A stretch of DNA of 24,380 nucleotides from contig NZ_JAPJNQ010000031.1 of the NCBI RefSeq assembly GCF_030826625.1, forward strand, positions 1 through 24,380. Reading direction: 5' to 3'. The translations under genes and the position numbers were made by a program. This stretch comes from Corynebacterium sp. GTDB lineage: Bacteria; Actinomycetota; Actinomycetes; Mycobacteriales; Mycobacteriaceae. Positions 15,417 to 23,069 of this stretch are shown one piece after another. The notes beneath the pieces were generated by a model. It saw only the letters and a list, made by a program, of their open reading frames with translations. It searched no databases and was not told the DNA's origin. Each line of letters begins with the position of its first letter. Within the stretch, counting starts at the first letter, position 1.

Positions 15417-16760
15417 ATGACTTCCCAGCCACTCAAGACCACCACGCTGCCATCGCTCCGCGCGCTCGCTACCGGCCGCACCGGCAAACTGGCGGCCACC
15501 GTGTTTGCCTCTTCGCTAGTGCTCACCGCCTGTTCCTCCAACGATTCTGCTGACAGCGCGGATTCCACCGGCGCAGATTCGTCGGCAGATGCCACCGCTG
15601 AATCTTCGGATTCCGGCGAAGAAGGCCGCGGACCGATCACCTTCGCGATGGGCCGTAACGACACCGATAAGCTCACCCCGATCATCGAAAAATGGAACGA
15701 GGAGCACCCGGACGAGAAAGTCACCCTCGAAGAACTCGCCGGTGAAGCTGACGACCAGCGCGAAACCCTGGTGCAGTCGCTACAGGCCGGTAACTCAGAT
15801 TACGACGTCATGGCACTGGACGTCGTCTGGACCGCAGACTTCGCCGCGAACCAATGGTTGGAGCCACTGGAAGGCGACTACGAAGTAGATACCTCTGATC
15901 TCTTGGATGCCACCGTCGAATCGGCAACTTATCGCGACAAGCTCTATGCTCTGCCACAAAACACCAACGGCCAGCTGTTGTTCCGCAACACTGAACTGGT
16001 TGATTCTGAGCCAGAGAACTTTGCCGATCTAGCGAGCTCCTGTGAGCAGCTGGACGACGCCGTCGAGTGCCTGACCTTACAGCTGAAGCAGTATGAGGGG
16101 CTCACCGTTAATACCATCGGCTTCATCGAAGGCTGGGGTGGTCACGTACTCGACGGTGACGATGTCGTCGTCGATAGCGATGAGGCCAAGGCAGGCCTGC
16201 AGGCACTTGTCGACGCCTTCGAGGACGGCACCATCTCGTCGTCGTCGCTGTCTGCCACCGAGGAAGAAACCAATTTGGCGTTCACCGAGGGTGAGACTGC
16301 CTATGCCATCAACTGGCCATACATGTTCACCAACGCAGAGGAAGCTTCGGCGACCGCCGGCAAGTTCGAAGTCTCCCCGCTCGTCGGCAAGGACGGCGTC
16401 GGTGTCTCCACCCTGGGTGGTTACAACAACGGCATTAACGTCAACTCTGAGCACAAGAAGACTGCTTTGGACTTCATGAAGTTCATCATCAACGAGGAAA
16501 ACCAGACTTCGTTCGCAGAAAACTCCTTCCCACCAGTACTGGCCTCTATCTACGAGGATGACTCGTTGGTCGAGCAGTTCCCATACCTTCCAGCACTGAA
16601 GGAATCCCTGGAGAACGCGGCTCCACGTCCTGTCTCGCCGTTCTACGAGGCTATTTCGAAGGCTATCCAGGACAACGCTTATGCCGCGTTGCAGGGAAAC
16701 AAACCTGTCGATGAGGCTATCGCGGACATGAAGAAAGCTATCGAGGCAGCTTCCCGCTAA
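15417..16760 (+). CDS. tusE: trehalose-type substrate-binding lipoprotein (LpqY/TusE-like)
   Basis: The 447-residue protein has a lipoprotein signal peptide with lipobox L36-T-A-C39. A 25-residue linker rich in Ser, Ala and Asp follows, then the sugar-binding fold. The segments DVMALDVVWTADFAAN and DKLYALPQNTNGQLLFRN closely resemble what I recall of mycobacterial LpqY, which binds trehalose released from trehalose mycolates. That points to trehalose more than maltose, but is from memory. ATG 15417 has a GAAAGGTG ribosome-binding site at 15401-15408; the in-frame GTG at 15345 is inside the palindrome region and was rejected. It is followed by the two permeases with one base between, so they are one operon. 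Confidence 0.85.
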   Translation: MTSQPLKTTTLPSLRALATGRTGKLAATVFASSLVLTACSSNDSADSADSTGADSSADATAESSDSGEEGRGPITFAMGRNDTDKLTPIIEKWNEEHPDEKVTLEELAGEADDQRETLVQSLQAGNSDYDVMALDVVWTADFAANQWLEPLEGDYEVDTSDLLDATVESATYRDKLYALPQNTNGQLLFRNTELVDSEPENFADLASSCEQLDDAVECLTLQLKQYEGLTVNTIGFIEGWGGHVLDGDDVVVDSDEAKAGLQALVDAFEDGTISSSSLSATEEETNLAFTEGETAYAINWPYMFTNAEEASATAGKFEVSPLVGKDGVGVSTLGGYNNGINVNSEHKKTALDFMKFIINEENQTSFAENSFPPVLASIYEDDSLVEQFPYLPALKESLENAAPRPVSPFYEAISKAIQDNAYAALQGNKPVDEAIADMKKAIEAASR

Positions 16761-16761
16761 T

Positions 16762-17820
16762 ATGCCCACTCGCAATACCTGGAGTTCACAACTTCGGCAG
16801 GCTGGTTGGCTGATCGCCCCAGCGTTGATCGTGCTCGCCATCGTGATTGGTTATCCGGTGGTGCGCGCGGTCATTTTGTCGTTCCAAGCCAACCGGAAAC
16901 TCGACCCAGAAACCGGTTTGTTCACCGAGGGTGGTTTCGCCGGCCTCGATAACTATTTGCTGTGGATCAACAACCGCTGCATGGGTGCGGACGGCATGGC
17001 CGTTTCTTGCCCACCTGGTTCCCTGGCAACGGATTTCTGGCCGGCCGTTAGCATCACGCTGTTTTTCACCGTCGTCACGGTCAGCCTGGAGATCATCCTG
17101 GGTATGGCCATGGCTTTGATCATGAACGGCAAATACCGCGGGCGCGGGCTGGTGCGCGCTGCCGTGCTGATCCCGTGGGCGATTCCCACGGCGGTGACTG
17201 CCAAGCTGTGGCAGTTCATGTTCGCCAACCACGGCATCGTGAACTCCTTGCTGGGCGCGGATATTCACTGGACGACGGACCCCTGGGCGGCACGTTTTGC
17301 CGTGATCATCGCCGATGTGTGGAAGACCTCGCCGTTTATGGCTTTGTTGATCCTTGCTGGGCTGCAGATGATTCCGAACGAGGTCTATGATGCTGCCAAG
17401 GTCGACGGTGCCAGCCGCCTGCAACGCTTCTTCCGCATCACGCTGCCGTTGGTCAAGCCTGCGCTCATGGTCGCGATCTTGTTCCGCACCCTGGATGCGC
17501 TGCGCATGTACGATTTGCCGGTAATTATGATTTCTGGGTCCTCGAATTCGCCAACGGCGGTGATTTCGCAGCTGGTGGTCGAGGACATGCGACAGGGTAA
17601 TTTCAACTCGGCTTCTGCCCTCTCCACGCTGATCTTCCTGCTCGTTTTCGCCGTGGCGTTTTTCATGATCCGCTTTTTGGGCGCGAATGTTTCTGGCAGT
17701 GACCGTAAGCGCACACGCATGCGACGCCACCGTGAGCGCAAGAGCGAGCACAACAACGAGCGCCAAGCATCCACCAGCAACAATGCTGAACAGTCCCCGC
17801 AGGAGGTGTCGGCACGATGA
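16762..17820 (+). CDS. tusF: ABC sugar permease 1 (SugA/TusF-like)
   Basis: The 352-residue permease has an N-terminal helix at about 16-40 and a further five helices. The EAA loop is at about 207-230 (EVYDAAKVDGASRLQRFFRI), the contact site for the ATPase. The extracytoplasmic loop after the first helix contains Cys73 and Cys83, which could form a disulfide; I cannot say if this is typical. The C-terminal 50 residues are very basic and polar and unlikely to be membrane-embedded. ATG at 16762 directly follows the tusE TAA (16758-16760) and the stop overlaps tusG (ATGA). SugA-like subunits pair with a SugB-like partner to form the trehalose channel. Confidence 0.88.
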   Translation: MPTRNTWSSQLRQAGWLIAPALIVLAIVIGYPVVRAVILSFQANRKLDPETGLFTEGGFAGLDNYLLWINNRCMGADGMAVSCPPGSLATDFWPAVSITLFFTVVTVSLEIILGMAMALIMNGKYRGRGLVRAAVLIPWAIPTAVTAKLWQFMFANHGIVNSLLGADIHWTTDPWAARFAVIIADVWKTSPFMALLILAGLQMIPNEVYDAAKVDGASRLQRFFRITLPLVKPALMVAILFRTLDALRMYDLPVIMISGSSNSPTAVISQLVVEDMRQGNFNSASALSTLIFLLVFAVAFFMIRFLGANVSGSDRKRTRMRRHRERKSEHNNERQASTSNNAEQSPQEVSAR

Positions 17821-18716
17821 CACAAGCAACGACACAGGCAGGGTCACGAACGACGTCGCGAGCAGCGTCAACAGCTTCCCGACGCCGGGCGCAACCGTCA
17901 CATCTGTGGCACTATCTCGGTCTGGCGTTCATCATCTTCTGGGGCTTGGCCCCGTTTTATTGGATGGTGGTCACCGCGCTGCGCGATTCGAAGCACACCT
18001 TCGACACCACGCCGTGGCCCACCCACCTCACCTTGGATAACTTCGCCGATGCCTTGGCTACAGACAAGGGCAATGATTTCCTCGGCGCGATCTTCAACTC
18101 GCTACTGATTTCCTTGGCGACGACCGGTATTGCTGTCGCCGTCGGCGTGTTTACCGCTTATGCGATCGCACGCTTGGATTTTCCAGGCAAAGGTTTTATC
18201 ACCGGCCTCATTCTGGCTGCCTCGATGTTCCCGGCCATCGCGTTGGTTACACCGCTGTTCCAGCTTTTCGGGGATTTGGAATGGATCGGCAGCTACCGCG
18301 CGATGATCATTCCGAATATTTCTTTCGCACTCCCGCTGACCGTCTACACTCTGGTGTCATTTTTCCGGCAGCTGCCGTGGGAGCTGGAAGAAGCTGCGCG
18401 TGTCGACGGCGCTTCTCGGGGGCAAGCCTTCCGTTTGGTGCTGCTGCCGCTGGCCGCTCCGGCGCTGTTTACGACAGCAATCATCGCTTTTATCACCACC
18501 TGGAATGAGTTCATGCTGGCCCGCCAGCTTTCCAACCGCGACACCGAGCCGGTAACCGTCGCCATCGCCCGTTTTTCTGGCCCCTCTGCTTTTGAATACC
18601 CTTACGCCGCCACCATGGCAGCCGGTGCCTTGGTGACGATCCCGCTGATCATCATGGTGTTGGTATTCCAGCACCGCATTGTCTCTGGCCTGACTGCCGG
18701 TGGAGTGAAAGCTTAA
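17817..18716 (+). CDS. tusG: ABC sugar permease 2 (SugB/TusG-like)
   Basis: This 299-residue permease has a strong Shine-Dalgarno (AGGAGGTG at 17801-17808) and an ATGA overlap with tusF. After about 35 polar residues come six helices. The EAA loop is WELEEAARVDGASRGQAFRL, and near the end is a sequence typical of MalG/SugB (LVFQHRIVSGLTAGGVKA). It is the standard partner of the SugA-like subunit. A small membrane-protein gene follows nine bases after its stop. Confidence 0.9.
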   Translation: MTQATTQAGSRTTSRAASTASRRRAQPSHLWHYLGLAFIIFWGLAPFYWMVVTALRDSKHTFDTTPWPTHLTLDNFADALATDKGNDFLGAIFNSLLISLATTGIAVAVGVFTAYAIARLDFPGKGFITGLILAASMFPAIALVTPLFQLFGDLEWIGSYRAMIIPNISFALPLTVYTLVSFFRQLPWELEEAARVDGASRGQAFRLVLLPLAAPALFTTAIIAFITTWNEFMLARQLSNRDTEPVTVAIARFSGPSAFEYPYAATMAAGALVTIPLIIMVLVFQHRIVSGLTAGGVKA

Positions 18717-18725
18717 GCGGTTTTG

Positions 18726-19010
18726 ATGGCTGCTAGAGATGCAAAAGAGCCCGTAAGCGCAGAACGCTTAAACTCCCCCGAATACCGTGACGGTGCCAGC
18801 CAGCGCGAAAGCCTGGTCTGGCAAACCATCGCAGGCTTCGTTGGCTTTTTTACGCTGCTCGCGGGCATCCAGGCGGTGTGGAATCTGTTTCGCGATGATC
18901 CCCAGGTACTGCCCGCCGTCGTTTTCGCCGCATTGCTCGCCGTATCTGCTTTGGTGTGGCGGGCGCGCCCGCACGGCGCACTCATCAATTCAGTTTTGTT
19001 TTGTGACTAA
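18726..19010 (+). CDS. small membrane protein of the trehalose-importer cluster
   Basis: The 94-residue product is not a recognised enzyme. It has a polar N-terminal 30 residues (many charged) and two hydrophobic segments (about 32-52 and 63-80) separated by FRDDPQ, and a short tail. It begins nine bases after tusG, with ATG 18726 (an in-frame TTG just before is unnecessary), so it is probably in the same operon. In Corynebacterium glutamicum the maltose ABC system includes a small membrane protein, MusI, needed for uptake, and the tus cluster has an accompanying small membrane protein of unknown role. Homology is not shown here; the parallel is positional only. Confidence 0.6.
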   Translation: MAARDAKEPVSAERLNSPEYRDGASQRESLVWQTIAGFVGFFTLLAGIQAVWNLFRDDPQVLPAVVFAALLAVSALVWRARPHGALINSVLFCD

Positions 19011-19052
19011 ATTCACTTGCATATAAACGTGCTTTTCGTCGCAAAACTCCCT

Positions 19053-19058
19053 TATAGT
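19053..19058 (+). promoter_or_regulatory. TATAGT -10 element of accD1
   Basis: TATAGT lies six bases before the ATG at 19065, so accD1 mRNA is likely leaderless. No good -35 is seen 16-18 bases upstream. In C. glutamicum the accD1 gene is reported to be repressed by FasR; I could not identify a binding site with certainty here. Confidence 0.6.
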
Positions 19059-19064
19059 CTAAAC

Positions 19065-20684
19065 ATGACTATTTCCTCACCTTTGGAGAACTTGGCCGCG
19101 GAAACCACCGCGGAAAAGATCGCTGACCTCAAACGTCGCCGAGAAGAAGCCCACGCCCCCATGGGTACCGGCGCACACGAGAAAGTGCGCTCCCAAGAGC
19201 GGCTAACCGCACGCGACCGGTTGGATTACCTGCTCGATGAGGGCTCATTCGTCGAAACCGACCAGCTTGCCCGCCACCGCACGCAAGATTTCGGCATGGG
19301 TGCACGACGCCCGGTCACCGACGGCATCGTCACCGGTTGGGGCACCATCGACGGTCGGGAAGTTTGCATCTTCTCCCAGGACGGCACCGTTTTCGGCGGC
19401 GCGCTCGGTGAAGTCTACGGCGAGAAAATGGTAAAAATCCAGGAACTTGCCATCACCACCGGTCGCCCACTGATCGGCCTCTACGAGGGTGCGGGAGCGC
19501 GCATCCAAGACGGCGTGGTCTCGCTGGACTGGATCGCGCAAACCTTTTATCAAAACATCCAGGCTTCTGGCGTCGTCCCGCAGATCTCGGTGATCATGGG
19601 TGCCTGCGCTGGTGGTAATGCCTACTCGCCAGCCTTGACGGATTTCGTGGTCATGGTCGATAAAAAATCTAAAATGTTTGTCACCGGCCCTGATGTAATC
19701 AAAACCGTGACCGGTGAAGAAATCACCCAGGAAGAACTCGGTGGCGCATCAGCCCACATGGGACTGGCTGGCAACTCGCACTACACCGCCGAAACCGACG
19801 AGGAAGCCCTCGACTGGGTACATGACCTGGTTAGCTACCTGCCCAGTTCTAACCGTGTGAGCCCACCGCGTGAGCCGCACATGGCAGAAACCGGCAGTAT
19901 CGAAGATAATCTCACCGATAGCGATCACGCACTCGATTCGATCATCCCGGATTCGCCAACCCAACCCTATGAAGTGCGCGACGTTATCGAAGCGCTTGCC
20001 GACGACGGCGAGTACTTGGAGATTCAAGAAAAGCGCGCAGAAAACGTCGTCGTGGCTTTCGGCCGCATCGAAGGCCAAACCGTCGGGTTTGTGGCCAATC
20101 AGCCGCAGGTTTTCGCTGGCTGCCTGGACATCGACTCTTCCGAAAAGGCTGCGCGCTTCATCCGCACTTGCGACGCGTTCAACATTCCCGTCGTCTTGCT
20201 CGTCGACGTCCCGGGCTTTCTACCCGGAGCCTCACAAGAATACGGCGGCATCCTGCGCCGAGGTGCAAAGCTGCTGTATGCCTACGGCGAAGCCAGCGTT
20301 CCAAAAATTACTGTCACCATGCGTAAGGCCTACGGCGGAGCATATTGCGTCATGGGCTCGAAAGGTCTGGGCGCCGACGTCAACCTGGCATGGCCTACTG
20401 CACAGATCGCGGTGATGGGAGCTGCCGGCGCCGTTGGTTTCATCCACCGTAAAGAACTAAAGAAAGCTAGCGACGAAGGCCTGGATACCGCTGCCCTGGC
20501 AGCCTCATTCGAGCGGGAATACGAAGATTTCATGCTCAACCCGTACAAGGCTGCCGAGCGCGGGTTGATTGACGCGGTGATTTTGCCGAGCGAAACCCGC
20601 GGCATGATTGCGCGCAACCTGCGCCTGTACGCCGATAAGTCGGTTGCTCGCCCGGCCCGCAAGCATGGAAATATCCCGCTGTAA
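19065..20684 (+). CDS. accD1: AccD1 (DtsR1), beta subunit of acetyl-CoA carboxylase
   Basis: This is the carboxyltransferase that moves CO2 from carboxybiotin on the AccBC alpha subunit to acetyl-CoA, giving malonyl-CoA for fatty acid synthesis. The 539 residues, beginning MTISSPLENL, match the DtsR1 sequence I recall from C. glutamicum closely. All active-site motifs are present: GAGARIQDG (142-150), MGACAGGNAY (178-187, first oxyanion hole), DVPGFLPG (381-388), YGGAYCVMGSK (423-433, second oxyanion hole), MGAAGAVGF (451-459) and a C-terminus HGNIPL. ATG 19065 was chosen over an in-frame TTG at 19017 because of the -10 just upstream. The gene is followed by tandem repeats and a small epsilon-like gene. 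Confidence 0.95.
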   Translation: MTISSPLENLAAETTAEKIADLKRRREEAHAPMGTGAHEKVRSQERLTARDRLDYLLDEGSFVETDQLARHRTQDFGMGARRPVTDGIVTGWGTIDGREVCIFSQDGTVFGGALGEVYGEKMVKIQELAITTGRPLIGLYEGAGARIQDGVVSLDWIAQTFYQNIQASGVVPQISVIMGACAGGNAYSPALTDFVVMVDKKSKMFVTGPDVIKTVTGEEITQEELGGASAHMGLAGNSHYTAETDEEALDWVHDLVSYLPSSNRVSPPREPHMAETGSIEDNLTDSDHALDSIIPDSPTQPYEVRDVIEALADDGEYLEIQEKRAENVVVAFGRIEGQTVGFVANQPQVFAGCLDIDSSEKAARFIRTCDAFNIPVVLLVDVPGFLPGASQEYGGILRRGAKLLYAYGEASVPKITVTMRKAYGGAYCVMGSKGLGADVNLAWPTAQIAVMGAAGAVGFIHRKELKKASDEGLDTAALAASFEREYEDFMLNPYKAAERGLIDAVILPSETRGMIARNLRLYADKSVARPARKHGNIPL

Positions 20685-20691
20685 CAGCAGA

Positions 20692-20742
20692 GCCTCGATT
20701 ACAGCACGGCCTGAATTAGAGCAGCGCCTCGATTACAGCTGC
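20692..20742. repeat. three tandem 17-bp repeats after accD1
   Basis: Three head-to-tail units of exactly 17 bp follow the accD1 stop: GCCTCGATTACAGCACG (20692-20708), GCCTGAATTAGAGCAGC (20709-20725) and GCCTCGATTACAGCTGC (20726-20742). A degenerate fourth may begin at 20743 (ACCTCAGCGC). They fill half of the 112-base gap and are not coding. No known regulator motif is recognised. Confidence 0.8.
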
Positions 20743-20796
20743 ACCTCAGCGCATTCTTCCACTCATTAATTAGCTTTCCGAAAGGATCACAACATC

Positions 20797-21018
20797 ATGA
20801 CTTCCGCGACGCTTTCCGCTCCACAAACCTCCCTGTTGCGCATCACCAAGGGAAACCCCTCGCACGACCAGCTCGCCGCGCTATCGGCCATCGTATCCTC
20901 GCTGGCTACACGCCCAACCCGCAACAGCAACGCACGCACCCCACAAACCCGTCGTCTAGTGGCAGAAATCGGGCGCGAATACCAGCCGTTCCAATTCCCG
21001 CACGTACGTTTTTATTAA
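20797..21018 (+). CDS. small acyl-CoA carboxylase epsilon-like subunit, copy 1
   Basis: The 73-residue protein has LLRITKGNPSHDQLAALSAIVSSL (15-38), the lead signature of actinobacterial AccE epsilon subunits (a beta strand, then KGNP and a helix). The basic middle ends in FQFPHVRFY, comparable to the aromatic end of the copy at 22866. Epsilon subunits bind and activate the beta subunit core of acyl-CoA carboxylases. The gene has AAAGGA at 20781-20786 and ATG 20797, and lies between accD1 and the second beta gene. Having one epsilon-like gene after each beta gene is unusual to my knowledge; C. glutamicum is known for one accE downstream of the pair. Small size makes homology less certain. Confidence 0.65.
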   Translation: MTSATLSAPQTSLLRITKGNPSHDQLAALSAIVSSLATRPTRNSNARTPQTRRLVAEIGREYQPFQFPHVRFY

Positions 21019-21104
21019 TCACGCACTACCTGCGAGCACTACCATTGGACGGCCTAAACCCAACTGTGTTTTTGGTATCATTTCATGGTTTGGTTCCCGT
21101 TATC

Positions 21105-21110
21105 TAAACT
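21105..21110 (+). promoter_or_regulatory. possible -10 (TAAACT) of the second beta-subunit gene
   Basis: TAAACT fits the TANANT pattern and lies eight bases before ATG 21119. A weak AGAAG stands between them, so a leaderless start is likely. Tentative. Confidence 0.4.
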
Positions 21111-21118
21111 AGAAGATT

Positions 21119-22720
21119 ATGACTGCTTCCCAACCGGATATGACTACCACCGCAGGCAAGCTCGCCGACCTTGCCCAGCGCCTTGAAAATGCAGCGCAGC
21201 CCGTTGGAGCTGAGGCCGTCGCCAAGCGTCACGAGGCCGGACAGCTCACCGCGCGCGAACGCGCCGAGCAGGTTTTGGACGCAGGGTCCTTCGTCGAAAC
21301 GGATGCGCTCGCTCGCCACCGCGTCAGCGATTTCGACTTAGAGCACAACAAGCCACTGACCGACGGGGTGGTCACCGGCTACGGCACCATTGGCGGGCGT
21401 CGTGTTTGCGTATATTCGCAAGACAACTCGGTGTTCTCCGGGCAGTTGGGCGAGGTCTATGGCGAAAAGATCTGCAAGATCTACCAACTCGCCACTAAAA
21501 CTGGCCAGCCCATCGTCGCCATCCACGAAGGCACCGGCCCGCGCTTGGCCGAAGGCGTCGTCACTTTGGCAATGTATTCCAAAATCCTGTCACACATGAC
21601 AGCCGCCTCGGGAGTTATCCCGCAGATTTCTGTGGTGACTGGCCAAACCACCGGTTTGCACGCGTTCGGCCCTGCGATGTCCGACATCGTGATCATGGTC
21701 GACGGAACTGCAGACCTGCACCACGCCAGCGAAGAAGCCATCGCGCGCGCCACGGGTACCAACCTGAATGCGCACGCTGTGGGCAGCGCCGAAATCCATG
21801 CCACTGAGTCCGGCACCTGCCACCTACGCGCGGATTCTGATGCAGAAGCTTTGCAGCTCGCACGCACCGTCATTGGCTATCTTCCAGTCAACAATATGGC
21901 CGAAGCGCTGCGCACCGATGCCGAAATCCAAGTCGGTTCAGTACAGGACAACATCACCGAAGCTGACTACGAACTGGATAACCTGATTCCGGATGACGCC
22001 TACGCCTCCTATGACGTGCGCGAAATCTTAGAGATCGTGGTCGACGACGGCATCTTTGAGCTCCAAGCAGATTATGCGCCGAATATCGTCACCGCTTTCG
22101 CCCACATTGAAGGCCGAGCCGTCGGTATCGTGGCTAACCAATCTGCGCACCAATCGGGCTCACTGACTTCCGCGGCCGCTGAAAAAGCTGCACGTTTCAT
22201 CCGCACCTGTGACGCTTTCAACACCCCGATTATTGAATTCGTCGATGCGATGGATTTCGTGCACAGCGCCGAAGAAGAACGCGCCGGCTTGTTGCGCCGT
22301 GGCGCCAAGCTCGCCTATGCCTACGCCGAAGCCACCGTCCCGAAGATCACCGTGATTCTACGCAAAGCCTTTGGCTCTGCGTATGTGTTCATGGGCTCGA
22401 AAGACCTCGGCGCCGACTTGGTTTACGCGTGGCCGACAGCGCAGATCGCCATCGCTGAAGCTGCAGCGACTGCCCGCGGCATCTTTGGTTCCGGTGCTGA
22501 CTCCACAAGCAGCACCGACTCGGATGAGGAAATCATGGCAACAAAAACCAAGGAGATGGAAGAAAAATTCATCCACCCTTATGCTGCTGCCGAGCGTGGC
22601 TACGTCGATGCGGTAATCCCACCCAACGAAACCCGTGGTCAGCTGGTTGAATCACTACGCATGCTGGGCCGGAAAGTCGTAATGAGCCCGCAGAAAAAGC
22701 ACGGCAACATCACGCTGTAG
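21119..22720 (+). CDS. AccD2/DtsR2-position acyl-CoA carboxylase beta subunit with altered active-site motifs
   Basis: The 533-residue protein aligns along its length with AccD1 in this window: same N-terminus (TTAGKLADL), the same ETDALARHR, LTDGVVTGYGTI, GQLGEVYGEKI and the same C-terminal AAERGYVDAVIPP and KKHGNITL. However the catalytic segments differ. GAGARIQDG becomes GTGPRLAEG (138-146), MGACAGGNAYSPA becomes TGQTTGLHAFGPA (174-186), the GPDVIKTVTGEEITQEELGG region becomes HHASEEAIARATGTNLNAHA (201-220), DVPGFLPG becomes DAMDFVHS (376-383), YGGAYCVMGSK becomes FGSAYVFMGSK (418-428), and MGAAGAVGF becomes AEAAATARG (446-454). The reading frame is intact throughout. Its place next to accD1 and before accE is that of DtsR2, known to be needed for mycolic-acid acyl-CoA carboxylation. 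With both oxyanion holes changed it may be non-catalytic, a structural partner in the beta ring. Confidence 0.85.
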   Translation: MTASQPDMTTTAGKLADLAQRLENAAQPVGAEAVAKRHEAGQLTARERAEQVLDAGSFVETDALARHRVSDFDLEHNKPLTDGVVTGYGTIGGRRVCVYSQDNSVFSGQLGEVYGEKICKIYQLATKTGQPIVAIHEGTGPRLAEGVVTLAMYSKILSHMTAASGVIPQISVVTGQTTGLHAFGPAMSDIVIMVDGTADLHHASEEAIARATGTNLNAHAVGSAEIHATESGTCHLRADSDAEALQLARTVIGYLPVNNMAEALRTDAEIQVGSVQDNITEADYELDNLIPDDAYASYDVREILEIVVDDGIFELQADYAPNIVTAFAHIEGRAVGIVANQSAHQSGSLTSAAAEKAARFIRTCDAFNTPIIEFVDAMDFVHSAEEERAGLLRRGAKLAYAYAEATVPKITVILRKAFGSAYVFMGSKDLGADLVYAWPTAQIAIAEAAATARGIFGSGADSTSSTDSDEEIMATKTKEMEEKFIHPYAAAERGYVDAVIPPNETRGQLVESLRMLGRKVVMSPQKKHGNITL

Positions 22721-22760
22721 CGAAACACAGCACGCACGCTGCAGGCAGGCATGTCGCTGT

Positions 22761-22789
22761 AACACATTCGTCTCACAACCAGATGTGTT
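22761..22789 (+). other. short inverted repeat between the second beta gene and accE
   Basis: AACACAT (22761-22767) and ATGTGTT (22783-22789) are exact reverse complements with a 15-base loop, followed by TATTAGC. The 145-base gap (22721-22865) is otherwise without a clear promoter. A weak terminator or a mRNA structure is possible. Confidence 0.3.
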
Positions 22790-22865
22790 TATTAGCAATA
22801 TCAGGCAAGTACAGCTGATCGCAGTAAGCCACAACTGAGCACAGCTATGAGAACATGGAGAAGCA

Positions 22866-23069
22866 GTGGAATCTTATTCTGTCGTTAATGGCACCCCGAG
22901 CACCGGCGAGCTGACCGCACTCACCGTCGTCATCGGAAAATTAGACGCCCGTGCCCGCGCAGAAGCCGCTGGCGTGCACGCTCCGCACAACCGCTGGGGT
23001 ACCGGCCGTGCGCTCGGCGGTCGCCCCGTTTTCAACCCATCTGCCTACCGGAATGTGCACTTTGACTAA
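22866..23069 (+). CDS. accE: AccE, acyl-CoA carboxylase epsilon subunit
   Basis: The 67-residue product has the epsilon pattern: YSVVNGTPSTGELTALTVVIGKL (4-26), then a polar linker and WGTGRALGGRPVFNPSAYRNVHF. Its position after the second beta gene and before maf is that of accE in C. glutamicum, where AccE is needed with AccD2 and AccD3 for mycolate synthesis. Start GTG 22866 has GGAGAAG at 22857-22863; an ATG at 22855 is out of frame. The 3' end overlaps the probable maf start by 17 bases, which suggests translational coupling. The role is stabilising or activating the beta subunits, not catalysis. Confidence 0.75.
   Translation: MESYSVVNGTPSTGELTALTVVIGKLDARARAEAAGVHAPHNRWGTGRALGGRPVFNPSAYRNVHFD

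Noticed and set aside
16077..16841. 254-codon open frame opposite tusE
   Set aside because: Antisense shadow; no ribosome-binding site or recognised motif, overlapping a clear lipoprotein gene.
16786..17901. 371-codon open frame on the minus strand opposite tusF
   Set aside because: Shadow of a permease gene with strong codon bias; the product is rich in His, Arg, Gln and Asp without domain features, and tusF is unambiguous.
19017..19064. Upstream TTG start extending AccD1 by 16 residues
   Set aside because: The extension contains the TATAGT promoter element, and the protein from ATG 19065 (MTISSP) matches the known DtsR1 start.
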